A stretch of 64,000 nucleotides of DNA from Bacteroidales bacterium (GTDB lineage: Bacteria > Bacillota > Clostridia > Lachnospirales > Lachnospiraceae). Both the position numbers and the translations under genes were made by a program. Shown here one piece after another: positions 8,334-16,503 of this stretch. The stretch lies in assembly GCA_023664535.1 (NCBI GenBank), contig JAMPFJ010000003.1, positions 1 to 64,000 on the forward strand, written 5' to 3'. Each line of letters opens with the position of its first letter. The stretch's first letter is position 1. The notes below the pieces were generated by a model. The model was not told where the DNA came from. It worked only from the letters and a program-made list of their open reading frames with translations, and did no database searches.

Positions 8334-10382
8334 CTATCGTCGATTTTCATTATCCCAGAAATAGACCACTACCGGGTCGCCAATTTGAAAATTTTCATAC
8401 AAAGTCTTCGCCAAATCATAGGGAAGATTGACGCAGCCGTGAGAACCGCTGTAATAATAAATGCTTCCTCCATACGCACTTCGCCACTGCGCCGCATCAT
8501 GCAGTCCGATTCCCCCGTTAAACTGCATCCAGAAAGTGACCGGTGACTCGTAATCGTACTCCATGGTGGTGGTGGTATGTTCAAAGGGCTGTCCAAATTC
8601 ATCAAACCATATTTCCGTTTTGCTGACCGGCTTTTTCTCTCCGCGCAGTACCGTTGGACTTAATTTATCCTGTATTGCATAAAGACCGATGCAGGTTCCG
8701 TGTCCCACGGACTCTTTCCCCGATACGCAATCTCCCTCTGCAATTTTCTTTCCGTTTTTGTACGCTACAACCTTCTGCTCTGAAAGGTTTACCTCAACGT
8801 ATGTATTTCCGATATCATTTTCTCCAGTCAGTGTATATCCTTTCTCGTTAAATACTGCCTCCACCGTAGCGGCTTTACCGGAGGTTAAGGCTGAATACAG
8901 TTTATTTGTCGTTTCCTCCTGGTTCAGTTCATAGCCAAATGCCGTACCGTTTACCGTAACCTTCTTACTGCTGAATGAGGTGGTAAATACACGTTCCTTG
9001 CCCATCGTATCATACTCCGCTGCAAGCTTTTTTACATATTTATTGACCAGTTCCTTGGAGACAACATAAGAGTCACCGCTCTTTTCCAGAATATCCTCAT
9101 AAAGCTGCATTCCCGGCTCAAGAGTCAAATCATCCATCTGAATCTTAATTACCCTGTCGGCATATTCATTTTTGGCTTCCAGCTCCTTAACCAGCTCTTC
9201 GTCCGTCTCATACACCTTCGGCAGCTCATAGCATCCGGCATCCACCAGCTTTAGGGAAAACTGTACTCCCCGCAGACTGTCCGTCACGGCATTTTTAAAT
9301 TTCTCTTCATCCAGTGTTGTCCCTAAAACCTCCTTGACAATAGCAAATTTGCTCTCCTCCACGCTGACATAGGCGTCCCTCGGCGCAACCATAGTCTGCT
9401 GATTCAACAGGCTCATGGAAGAAAACTGCTCCGAAAGCGCAGCCTCGTCCCAGGATGCGTCTGCGCCAATCTCAAAATCATGGTGTTCAAACATGTTGAC
9501 AAACCACAATTCCGCATGCTGCTCAGAAAAGCAGCCGTCAAACTTATCCTGCAAGACAATCTTCATGGAAATATCGCTGCCCTTTAACGGAATTTCTTTA
9601 TCCTCAATGGTAATAATCGTCAATATATAATCCTGATAAAATTGGTCAAGCACCTGCTTTGCCCCGGCTTTATCCATACTGGAGACATTTACTCCGTTAA
9701 TTGCCACATCCTGATAAAAATGATTGGAGAAATAAATAAATCCGGCAATATATACAATGCAGATAAGGGCTGCCATTGAACCCAGCACAATCCAAAGCGC
9801 TTTCTTCCCACCGGAGGATTTCTTTTTGGGCGGTGCTGCTTCGGAAGCTTCCGCCTCTTTCGCCGCTTTTGCGTCTGCTAAGCGTTTGCTTTGGGAAATT
9901 GCTGCCGTCTTTGGCTTATCCCCGGCTGGTTTAGCTTCTTCTTTGTTTTCGGTAGTCTTTTTTCCGACGGCATCCGCATCCTTTTTCGGCTCTTCTGTCT
10001 TAGCTTCTTCTTTCTTCTTCGGCTCCTCTGCCTTGGCGTCCTCTTTCTTCTTCGGCTCCTCTGCCTTGGCGTCCTCTTTCTTCTTCGCCTCTTCTGCCTT
10101 GGCTTCTTCTTTCTTCTTTGGCTCCTCTGTCTTAACGTCCTCTTTCTTTTTCGCCTCTTCTGCCTTAGCGTCTTCTGTCTTCTTCGACTTCTCCGCCCTC
10201 ACTTCTTTCTTCTGCTCCGGCTCTTCTGCTCCGGCTTTTTTTCCGTCGTCTCCGGCTTTGCTCTTCTCCGTTTCATCCTTTTTGTCCCGATTATGCAAAG
10301 TATCAAAATCCGTAACCAAACCGTTATCTTCTTTCTTTGCCGCCGTTTCTTCAGCTTTCATCACTTTTTCTTTATCGTCCAT
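8334..10382 (-). CDS. L,D-transpeptidase (YkuD) with repetitive charged cytoplasmic tail
   Basis: 682 aa. Residues 1-190 are a K/E/A-rich tail with 11-residue repeats of the type EEPKKKEDAKA. A membrane segment (about 195-218, ALWIVLGSMAALICIVYIAG) follows, then an extracellular region resembling tandem peptidoglycan-binding (PG_binding_4/VanW-adjacent) domains, and a C-terminal YkuD domain (about 550-682) with the catalytic block SGSHGCVNL and an upstream conserved His in GIGLHDAAQW. It would form 3-3 cross-links in peptidoglycan. The SD TTAGGAG fits the ATG. It is in a row with a metallophosphoesterase and dacF, suggesting shared wall-related expression. Confidence 0.9.
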   Translation of the reverse strand: MDDKEKVMKAEETAAKKEDNGLVTDFDTLHNRDKKDETEKSKAGDDGKKAGAEEPEQKKEVRAEKSKKTEDAKAEEAKKKEDVKTEEPKKKEEAKAEEAKKKEDAKAEEPKKKEDAKAEEPKKKEEAKTEEPKKDADAVGKKTTENKEEAKPAGDKPKTAAISQSKRLADAKAAKEAEASEAAPPKKKSSGGKKALWIVLGSMAALICIVYIAGFIYFSNHFYQDVAINGVNVSSMDKAGAKQVLDQFYQDYILTIITIEDKEIPLKGSDISMKIVLQDKFDGCFSEQHAELWFVNMFEHHDFEIGADASWDEAALSEQFSSMSLLNQQTMVAPRDAYVSVEESKFAIVKEVLGTTLDEEKFKNAVTDSLRGVQFSLKLVDAGCYELPKVYETDEELVKELEAKNEYADRVIKIQMDDLTLEPGMQLYEDILEKSGDSYVVSKELVNKYVKKLAAEYDTMGKERVFTTSFSSKKVTVNGTAFGYELNQEETTNKLYSALTSGKAATVEAVFNEKGYTLTGENDIGNTYVEVNLSEQKVVAYKNGKKIAEGDCVSGKESVGHGTCIGLYAIQDKLSPTVLRGEKKPVSKTEIWFDEFGQPFEHTTTTMEYDYESPVTFWMQFNGGIGLHDAAQWRSAYGGSIYYYSGSHGCVNLPYDLAKTLYENFQIGDPVVVYFWDNENRR
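9981..10187 (-). repeat. In-frame 33-bp tandem repeat in the L,D-transpeptidase gene
   Basis: About six copies of a 33-bp unit encode EEPKKKEDAKA-like 11-mers. The third and fourth copies are nearly identical at DNA level. The run keeps the reading frame, so copy number can vary without inactivating the gene. Confidence 0.85.
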
Positions 10383-10392
10383 TTACGCACTC

Positions 10393-11283
10393 CTAAACCG
10401 TTTCTTCATTTAAAATGACGGATACAATCTCCGGCAGATTATTCACCCGGAATTTAAACGTGTGGTTACCCAGACCGCCACTTAAAATCATATATTTATT
10501 TGAATATACAAATAATCCTTTATCATATGGAGGAAAAAAATGAATCATTGGAGATAACATACCGCCCAATATTGGAATCCGAATCATTCCTCCATGTACA
10601 TGCCCCGAAAAGGTAAGATTAGCTCCCCATCCGGCATACTCCTTAAAATAGTCCGGATTATGCGCCATAAAAATATGATACTCCTTTGGATTACAGCTTC
10701 CAAACAGGGAAGTCAGGTATTCCTCCGGCATAGGGGTACGGACCATTCGCCGATAAAGCTTTGGCGTGAGGTTTAACCCGTATAAGCAAATATGGGAATC
10801 GCCTTTTACCAGCTTCATTTTTTCATCTAACAGCAGGCGGATATCCGGGGAAAGCCTGCTTTTAAACTGCTCCCACATATCCTGATACTTATCCGTATAG
10901 ATGCTGGCGCGAAGCTCATGATTACCCATACTGAAACACACCGGGGCAATCCGTGCCAATGCATTCATTGTATCTGCCGCAAAGGTAACATCCTTTCCCG
11001 GTTTACCAATAATCATATCACCTGTTATTAAAATAAGGTGCGGCTCCAATTCCGTTACCTTTTGAATTAATTTCTCATTATTTTTACCAAAGGAAGCATT
11101 GTGCAAATCAGAAAGCTGTACAATGTGATATCCGTGAAAATCATGAGGAATCAACGGGTCTTTAATCTGATATTCCGTCACGCTTAATCTGCGGTTTTCA
11201 AAGAAACTGATAATACAGACCACAGCCAAGCATACAATCATTAGTATACTAAGAATTCCTAATATGTTCAAGCAAAAATTCAT
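10393..11283 (-). CDS. Membrane-anchored calcineurin-like metallophosphoesterase
   Basis: 296 aa. An N-terminal membrane segment (about 5-28) is followed by a metallophosphoesterase domain with LSDLHNASFG, LITGDMI, SMGNHELR, FMAHNPDYF and FSGHVHGG, the full set of two-metal ligands (Asp, His, Asn). It resembles the YkuE/YaeI group, which acts at the membrane on phosphorylated envelope or lipid substrates; the substrate here is unknown. It is 15 bases after the dacF stop and ten before the transpeptidase start, so it is part of a wall-related operon. Confidence 0.88.
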   Translation of the reverse strand: MNFCLNILGILSILMIVCLAVVCIISFFENRRLSVTEYQIKDPLIPHDFHGYHIVQLSDLHNASFGKNNEKLIQKVTELEPHLILITGDMIIGKPGKDVTFAADTMNALARIAPVCFSMGNHELRASIYTDKYQDMWEQFKSRLSPDIRLLLDEKMKLVKGDSHICLYGLNLTPKLYRRMVRTPMPEEYLTSLFGSCNPKEYHIFMAHNPDYFKEYAGWGANLTFSGHVHGGMIRIPILGGMLSPMIHFFPPYDKGLFVYSNKYMILSGGLGNHTFKFRVNNLPEIVSVILNEETV

Positions 11284-11298
11284 TGGTAACTCCTTATT

Positions 11299-12474
11299 TT
11301 AGTAAATATTAAGATATTGCTGAAATAACTTTTTCAATGCGTGATAATATTTTTGTTCCGGAACGGCTTTGTGGGCAAGAATGTTCACACTGCCAAGAAC
11401 CTTGCCGTCCTGGCTGTATTCCACCTTTGCCACGACCTCGCCTTTCTCAATCGGTGCGCTGTCCTTTACCATGACCAGTTTTTTGGCAATGTCCTTTTCG
11501 GCAGCATTCCCGACAAATACATAATGGAAATCCCCCTCTGCCTCCACCGTCACATGGGAGTCAACACCGTTTTTTATCTCCAGCTTATTTTCTCCGTCCA
11601 GCACTTTGTAATCCTCATAGATACTGCAATTTGCAAAGCCATAGTCCAACAACTTTGCGGCATCGGAATACCGGATGTCTTTGGTTTTCGAGCCCATAAC
11701 CACCGCAATCAGCGTTGTTCCGTTCCGCGTAGCCGTTGCAGACATGGAAAATCCTGCCGCAGAGGTATATCCGGTTTTCAGACCCGTTGCTCCCTCATAT
11801 TTCTTTAAGAACTTGTTGGTATTGGCAAGACCAAATTCGGACTCACCCTTTCTTGTCTTATGGATAATAGTATCCATCCAGATTGTGGAATATTTCGTTA
11901 CCTGTGGATATTTTAATAAGAGTTCCCTGGACAAAACGGCAATATCCCTTGCACTCATCAAATGTCCTTTCGCCTCCAGTCCGCAGGCATTTTCAAAATG
12001 GGTATTGGTCATGCCAAGCTCCTTTGCCTTCGCATTCATTTTCTCCACAAACCCGGTCTCGCTTCCGGCAATGGCTTCGCCCATGGCAACCGCCGCATCA
12101 TTGGCAGAAGATACAATCATGCATTTTAATATATCCTCCACTGTCTGTGTTTCGCCCGTCTCCAGATAAACCTGGCTTCCGCCCATACTCGCCGCATGTT
12201 CAGATACGGTAATTAAACTGTCCAGATTAAACTGTCCGGAATCAATCGCCTCAAAGGCAAGCAGCATGGTCATAATTTTCGTGACCGACGCCGGTCTTCT
12301 TGCTTTGTCGGCATCCTTTTCATACAAAACCTGCCCGCTGTTCAACTCCATCAACAAAACGGACGGCGACTCAATGTCTAACGTAACAGCATTTGTTTCC
12401 CCGCTTGCCTTGCTGGCAGGCAATAAACAAAGCATAATCATGATAACAATTCCAACGGCAAATTTCTTTTTCAC
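11299..12474 (-). CDS. dacF: D-alanyl-D-alanine carboxypeptidase, DacF type
   Basis: 391 aa, low-molecular-weight penicillin-binding protein (peptidase S11). A signal peptide (residues 1-24) is followed by the three active-site motifs SVTK (SxxK), SAN in SSANDAAVAMGE, and KTG in LKTGYTSAAGF. A C-terminal beta-rich domain (about 275-375) and a basic amphipathic end suggest membrane attachment. It trims the terminal D-Ala from peptidoglycan stem peptides. The start codon is GTG (12474) with only a weak ribosome site. Gene order deoB-pdp-dacF resembles drm-pupG-dacF of B. subtilis, where dacF is a sporulation gene; no spoIIA operon follows here. Confidence 0.92.
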   Translation of the reverse strand: MKKKFAVGIVIMIMLCLLPASKASGETNAVTLDIESPSVLLMELNSGQVLYEKDADKARRPASVTKIMTMLLAFEAIDSGQFNLDSLITVSEHAASMGGSQVYLETGETQTVEDILKCMIVSSANDAAVAMGEAIAGSETGFVEKMNAKAKELGMTNTHFENACGLEAKGHLMSARDIAVLSRELLLKYPQVTKYSTIWMDTIIHKTRKGESEFGLANTNKFLKKYEGATGLKTGYTSAAGFSMSATATRNGTTLIAVVMGSKTKDIRYSDAAKLLDYGFANCSIYEDYKVLDGENKLEIKNGVDSHVTVEAEGDFHYVFVGNAAEKDIAKKLVMVKDSAPIEKGEVVAKVEYSQDGKVLGSVNILAHKAVPEQKYYHALKKLFQQYLNIY

Positions 12475-12560
12475 TGAAAGCTACCCAAACTCTCTTTCTT
12501 ACAGTTTATTAGGAAACCTGTCCATTTATTCATCTTTTAACAATTTTTCTCTAATCTTTA

Positions 12561-13922
12561 TCACAGATTATCTTTTGTAATCACCTCATATATTATCGGA
12601 TTGGACATCGGTTTATCCGCTGACAGCCTGTAAGCGCCGACAAACCGCTTTTTCGCCTCCTCAAGCTTTGCGGCATCATTGGCATACAATGTTGCCACCA
12701 CGTCGTCTCCTGCCACTACATCTCCCAAATGCTTATTCAAACGAAGCCCCACGGTCAAGTCAATAACGCTGTCCTTTGTCTGTCTTCCGCCTCCGAGAAC
12801 CAGGGAAACCATGCCGATTTCCTGATTGTCGCAGGAAACCAGATATGCCTTATCCATAAGCTTTCCTGCCTCTTCTGCCTCTTCTTTTCTCAGTAAATCT
12901 TCTCCGGTAACCTTTTCCTGTAAAGCCGCCTGTTTAAAGGGTTTCTCCCCGGTAAGGCAGCTTACCTCCCCGCCCTGGGCGGCGACAAACTCTTTCATCT
13001 TTTCCAAGGCCTTTCCTGAGACAACCGCCTCCTCCACCATGGCTTCTGCCTCTTCCTTTGTCCCTGCCTTTTTTGCCGCCAGCAGCATATGGCCGGCAAG
13101 CGTTTTGGAAACCGCTGTTAACCGCTTTTCCCCTTTTCCGTTCAGACATTCTACCGCTTCTTCCACCTCTAAAATATTTCCAACGGCATTTCCCAGCGGC
13201 TCATTCATATCGGTAATAACGGCAGTGGTATCCCTGCCGGCAAGCGTCCCGATAGCCACCATTGTTTTTGCCAGCTTTTCTGCCTCTTCCAATGTTTTCA
13301 TAAATGCGCCGGAGCCGACCTTGACATCCAGTACAATAGCGTCTGCACCGGCAGCCAGCTTTTTACTCATAATGCTGGCGGCAATCAGGGAAATATTGTC
13401 CACCGTAGCCGTCACATCCCGGAGAGCATAAATTTTTTTATCTGCCGGCGCCAGATTTGCCGTCTGTCCGACGATGGCAAGACCGACATGATTTACCTGC
13501 TCAATAAATGCTTTCTCCGGAATATCTGTCCGGAATCCGGGAATCCCTTCCAGCTTGTCAATGGTTCCCCCGGTATGCCCCAGTCCCCGTCCGCTCATTT
13601 TGGCAACCGGCACGCCCAGGCTTGCCAGAATCGGTCCCACCACCAGACTTGTCTTATCTCCCACTCCGCCTGTAGAATGCTTATCCACCTTAATGCCGTT
13701 TATTCCCGATAAATCCAGACGGTCCCCGCTGTCTGCCATTGCCATGGTAAGATTCGTGGTTTCCTCAGGATTCATCCCCCTGAAATACACTGCCATTAAA
13801 AAAGCAGACATCTGATAGTCCGGAATCTCCCCTTTGGTAAAGCCGTTGACCAGATAAATGATTTCTTCTTTTTCCAGAGCATAACCGTCTCTTTTTTTCA
13901 TGATAATATCGTAAGTGTTCAT
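12561..13922 (-). CDS. pdp: Pyrimidine-nucleoside phosphorylase
   Basis: 453 aa, thymidine/pyrimidine nucleoside phosphorylase family. DKHSTGGVGDKTSLVVGPIL carries the phosphate-binding Lys-His-Ser-Thr motif and SGRGLGHTGGTIDKLE is the family signature; the C-terminal domain ends in RLSADKPM. It cleaves thymidine, uridine and deoxyuridine. A TTG one codon earlier could also be read, but the ATG at 13922 has the better spacing to GGAGGG. It starts about 80 bases after deoB, giving a deoB-pdp pair in which the pentose-1-phosphate is isomerised by DeoB. Confidence 0.93.
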   Translation of the reverse strand: MNTYDIIMKKRDGYALEKEEIIYLVNGFTKGEIPDYQMSAFLMAVYFRGMNPEETTNLTMAMADSGDRLDLSGINGIKVDKHSTGGVGDKTSLVVGPILASLGVPVAKMSGRGLGHTGGTIDKLEGIPGFRTDIPEKAFIEQVNHVGLAIVGQTANLAPADKKIYALRDVTATVDNISLIAASIMSKKLAAGADAIVLDVKVGSGAFMKTLEEAEKLAKTMVAIGTLAGRDTTAVITDMNEPLGNAVGNILEVEEAVECLNGKGEKRLTAVSKTLAGHMLLAAKKAGTKEEAEAMVEEAVVSGKALEKMKEFVAAQGGEVSCLTGEKPFKQAALQEKVTGEDLLRKEEAEEAGKLMDKAYLVSCDNQEIGMVSLVLGGGRQTKDSVIDLTVGLRLNKHLGDVVAGDDVVATLYANDAAKLEEAKKRFVGAYRLSADKPMSNPIIYEVITKDNL

Positions 13923-13999
13923 CAACTTCCCTCCTGTTCCTGCCCTCTTCCTGCGCCAGGCGATTATCTGCCATAAACCTGTCCGCTATACCGTCTTTG

Positions 14000-15169
14000 C
14001 TACAGCCTGTCTTTAAAGCTTTCGCCAATCCGTGGTTTTTTCACCCCGAAATTATCGGCTATCGTGGCGCCGATATCGGCAAAGGTATCTAAAATACCCA
14101 AATTTACTCCCTGCTTCATCTGTTTGTGGTATGCCAGTACAGGAATATATTCCCTCGTATGGTCAGTACCCCTGAAGGTAGGGTCGCAGCCGTGGTCCGC
14201 ATTGATAATGAGTAAATCCTCCTCATTCATCCTGGCAAGAAGCCTGCCCAGACCTTCATCAAAGGTTTCCAGTCCCTGCGCATAGCCTTCCACATCCCGC
14301 CGGTGTCCCCAGGTAGAATCAAATTCCACGAGATTTGTAAAAATAAGCCCTTCCCGCTGAGTATCCATAAAATCCATGGTCTTTTCCATACCGTCGATAT
14401 TGCTTTTCGTATGCACCGCATCTCCAATTCCCACACCGCCGAAAATATCTTCAATCTTTCCCACCGCAGTTACCCGGTATCCCGCCTCCTTCAGATAGAC
14501 AAGCAGATTTTCCTCATCCGGTTTTAAGGAAAAATCCCTCCGGTTTGCGGTGCGGACATACCGGTCTCCTTCCCGGATAAACGGTCTTGCAATGACCCGC
14601 GCCACTCCGTGCTCCCCGGTTAATAGCTCCCTTGCGGTTACGCATATTTCATACAGCCTGTCTAACGGAATAACCTCTTCATGGGCGGCTATCTGAAATA
14701 CCGAATCTGCCGAGGTATAAATAATCGGATATCCGGTTTTCCTGTGTTCGTCCCCGAGTTCATTGATAATCTGCGTCCCGCTTGCCACAATATTTCCCAG
14801 ATAGCCTTTACTGCCGGTAAGCTTTACAAATTTCTCCATAATTTCTTCCGGAAATCCCGCAGGATAGGTCGGAAATGCCTGCTTTGTATGAATGCCGACC
14901 ATTTCCCAGTGCCCGGTGGTCGTATCCTTTCCGTTCGATAACTCCCTTGCTTTCCCATATGCGCCCACCGGTATAACCCCTGTTTCCGGAAGCGTCGTCC
15001 CTTTAGTGGAAAATAAGCCCATTTTTTCCAGATTCGGTACCCGAAGATATCCTCTTGTCTTTATGATATTCCCCAATGTATCTGCACCGACATCCCCAAA
15101 AGCATCGGCATCAGGCGCCTCGCCGATTCCCACGCTGTCTAAAATAATCCATATCACCCGTTTAAACAT
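14000..15169 (-). CDS. deoB: Phosphopentomutase
   Basis: 389 aa, alkaline-phosphatase-superfamily phosphopentomutase (ribose/deoxyribose-1-P to 5-P). Visible blocks are IILDSVGIGEAPDADAFGD with the metal Asp, GKDTTTGHWE with the phosphorylated Thr, and INADHGCDPTFRGTDHTRE with metal ligands. The ATG at 15169 is preferred: GGGAGG is seven bases upstream, while the ATG at 15175 abuts it. It is first gene of the unit; a near-consensus promoter lies at 15244-15272. Confidence 0.94.
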   Translation of the reverse strand: MFKRVIWIILDSVGIGEAPDADAFGDVGADTLGNIIKTRGYLRVPNLEKMGLFSTKGTTLPETGVIPVGAYGKARELSNGKDTTTGHWEMVGIHTKQAFPTYPAGFPEEIMEKFVKLTGSKGYLGNIVASGTQIINELGDEHRKTGYPIIYTSADSVFQIAAHEEVIPLDRLYEICVTARELLTGEHGVARVIARPFIREGDRYVRTANRRDFSLKPDEENLLVYLKEAGYRVTAVGKIEDIFGGVGIGDAVHTKSNIDGMEKTMDFMDTQREGLIFTNLVEFDSTWGHRRDVEGYAQGLETFDEGLGRLLARMNEEDLLIINADHGCDPTFRGTDHTREYIPVLAYHKQMKQGVNLGILDTFADIGATIADNFGVKKPRIGESFKDRL

Positions 15170-15213
15170 TGCCATACCTCCCAACCGCCGTATTTTCTCC
15201 GGCATAATAGAAA

Positions 15214-15241
15214 GTTCATTTTGTTAATAAATTGAATGAAC
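15214..15241. promoter_or_regulatory. Dyad over the deoB transcription start
   Basis: Perfect 7-base arms GTTCATT and AATGAAC separated by 14 bases lie immediately downstream of the deoB -10 box and cover the expected start point. A repressor operator is plausible; the regulator is not encoded nearby. Confidence 0.4.
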
Positions 15242-15243
15242 CT

Positions 15244-15272
15244 AATATACCACATTCTGCCATATCTGTGAA
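15244..15272 (-). promoter_or_regulatory. Sigma-A promoter of deoB-pdp
   Basis: Minus strand TTCACA (15267-15272, 5 of 6) and TATATT (15244-15249, 5 of 6) are spaced by exactly 17 bases. The leader to the deoB ATG is about 65 bases and holds the dyad at 15214-15241. Confidence 0.7.
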
Positions 15273-15284
15273 GTTATCCCCTTC

Positions 15285-15351
15285 AAAAAAACAGCCGTTA
15301 CCATACCATTTATCCGGAATCATCTCCGGATAACCGATATGGCAGCGACTG
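15285..15351 (-). terminator. Long intrinsic terminator of the DAHP synthase gene
   Basis: Downstream of the stop at 15382 a stem of about 27 pairs (two mismatches, several G-U pairs) with a 6-base loop is followed by seven T residues on the minus strand. The inner nine pairs TTATCCGGA/TCCGGATAA are perfect. It separates aroG from deoB. Confidence 0.88.
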
Positions 15352-15381
15352 CTCTCATCTTATCTCCTTTGGTGCATTATT

Positions 15382-16413
15382 CTATAACAGTTCCGCCATC
15401 TCCAACAGCAGGCGCTCGGATTTATCCCAGCCGAGGCAGGCATCAGTAATGGACTTTCCATAGCATCCTGCTCCGATTTCCTGATTACCGTCCTCGATAT
15501 AGCTTTCTACCATGACACCCTTTACCAGTCCTGCTACCTCTTTACTGTGGCGCATGCTGTGCAAAATCTCCTTTACAATACGCGGCTGCTCCGCCCATTT
15601 CTTACCCGAATTATTATGGTTTGCATCCACAATAACCGCCGGATTCTTCAATGAGGAAAACTTCATATAAGCTTCATAGAGCAGAATCAAATCCTCATAG
15701 TGATAATTCGGCACAGACACACCATGGCGGTTTAACGAGCCACGCAGAATACAGTGGGTCAGCGGATTTCCGTCGGATTTAACCTCCCATCCCGCAGTCA
15801 TAAAGGTATGCTTTGACTGACCGGCAATACAGGAATTCATCATTACCGAATAATCTCCGGAGGTCGGATTCTTCATCCCCACCGGAACATCAATGCCGGA
15901 AGCGGTCAGTCTGTGGGACTGGTTCTCTACCGAACGTGCACCGACCGCAACATAGGACAAAATATCAGACATATACGGCCAGTTATCCGAATACAGCATT
16001 TCATCTGCCGCTGTCAGTCCGGTTTCCGAAATCGCATCAATATGCATTTTACGGATTGCCTTCAGCCCTTCAATAAAGTTCGGCTTCTCCTCGGGATTCG
16101 GCTGGTGCAGCATTCCCTTGTAACCGGAACCGTTGGTTCTCGGCTTATTCGTGTAAATACGGGGAACAATAATAATCTTATCCTTAATCCTCTCCTGTAC
16201 CTTTGCAAGACGGGAAATATAATCCAGTACCGCATCTTCATTATCTGCGGAGCACGGACCGATAATTGCCAAAAATTTATCGGATTCACCGGTAAATATT
16301 TTTGCAATTTCAACGTCCCTTTTTTCCTTTGTCTGTTGAAGCTCCGGGCTCATCGGGAACAACTCTTTAATCTCTTCCGCCGACGGCACCTGTGAAATGT
16401 AATGTAAACTCAT
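15382..16413 (-). CDS. 3-deoxy-7-phosphoheptulonate (DAHP) synthase, AroG/F/H type
   Basis: 343 aa, type I-alpha DAHP synthase: condenses phosphoenolpyruvate and erythrose-4-phosphate, the first step of aromatic amino acid synthesis. FLAIIGPCSADNEDAV, VPRIYTNKPRTNGSGYKG, GARSVENQSHR, PVGMKNPTSGD, HCILRG and VDANHNNSGKKW carry the PEP-, sugar-phosphate- and metal-binding residues. It stands alone between its own promoter (16475-16503) and a strong terminator, so it is a single-gene unit inserted in a wall/nucleoside region. Feedback specificity (Phe/Tyr/Trp) cannot be told. Confidence 0.93.
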   Translation of the reverse strand: MSLHYISQVPSAEEIKELFPMSPELQQTKEKRDVEIAKIFTGESDKFLAIIGPCSADNEDAVLDYISRLAKVQERIKDKIIIVPRIYTNKPRTNGSGYKGMLHQPNPEEKPNFIEGLKAIRKMHIDAISETGLTAADEMLYSDNWPYMSDILSYVAVGARSVENQSHRLTASGIDVPVGMKNPTSGDYSVMMNSCIAGQSKHTFMTAGWEVKSDGNPLTHCILRGSLNRHGVSVPNYHYEDLILLYEAYMKFSSLKNPAVIVDANHNNSGKKWAEQPRIVKEILHSMRHSKEVAGLVKGVMVESYIEDGNQEIGAGCYGKSITDACLGWDKSERLLLEMAELL

Positions 16414-16474
16414 TTTTCTCTAATCTCCTTTTGTACAATAACCTGAATCATTGCGGAATATTACCACGTCTGAC

Positions 16475-16503
16475 AGTTTAACACGTTGAAGTAAAAAAGT
16501 CAA
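16475..16503 (-). promoter_or_regulatory. Sigma-A promoter of the DAHP synthase gene
   Basis: TTGACT (16498-16503, 5 of 6) and TAAACT (16475-16480, 4 of 6) are 17 bases apart on the minus strand. The -35 box overlaps the last codons and stop of the carboxypeptidase gene. An AAAGGAG lies about 11 bases before the ATG. Confidence 0.65.

Noticed and set aside
9757..10413. Phe/Ser/Ala-rich plus-strand frames opposite the transpeptidase repeat tail
   Set aside because: Reverse complement of K/E/A-rich repeats; no start signal and no protein-like features.
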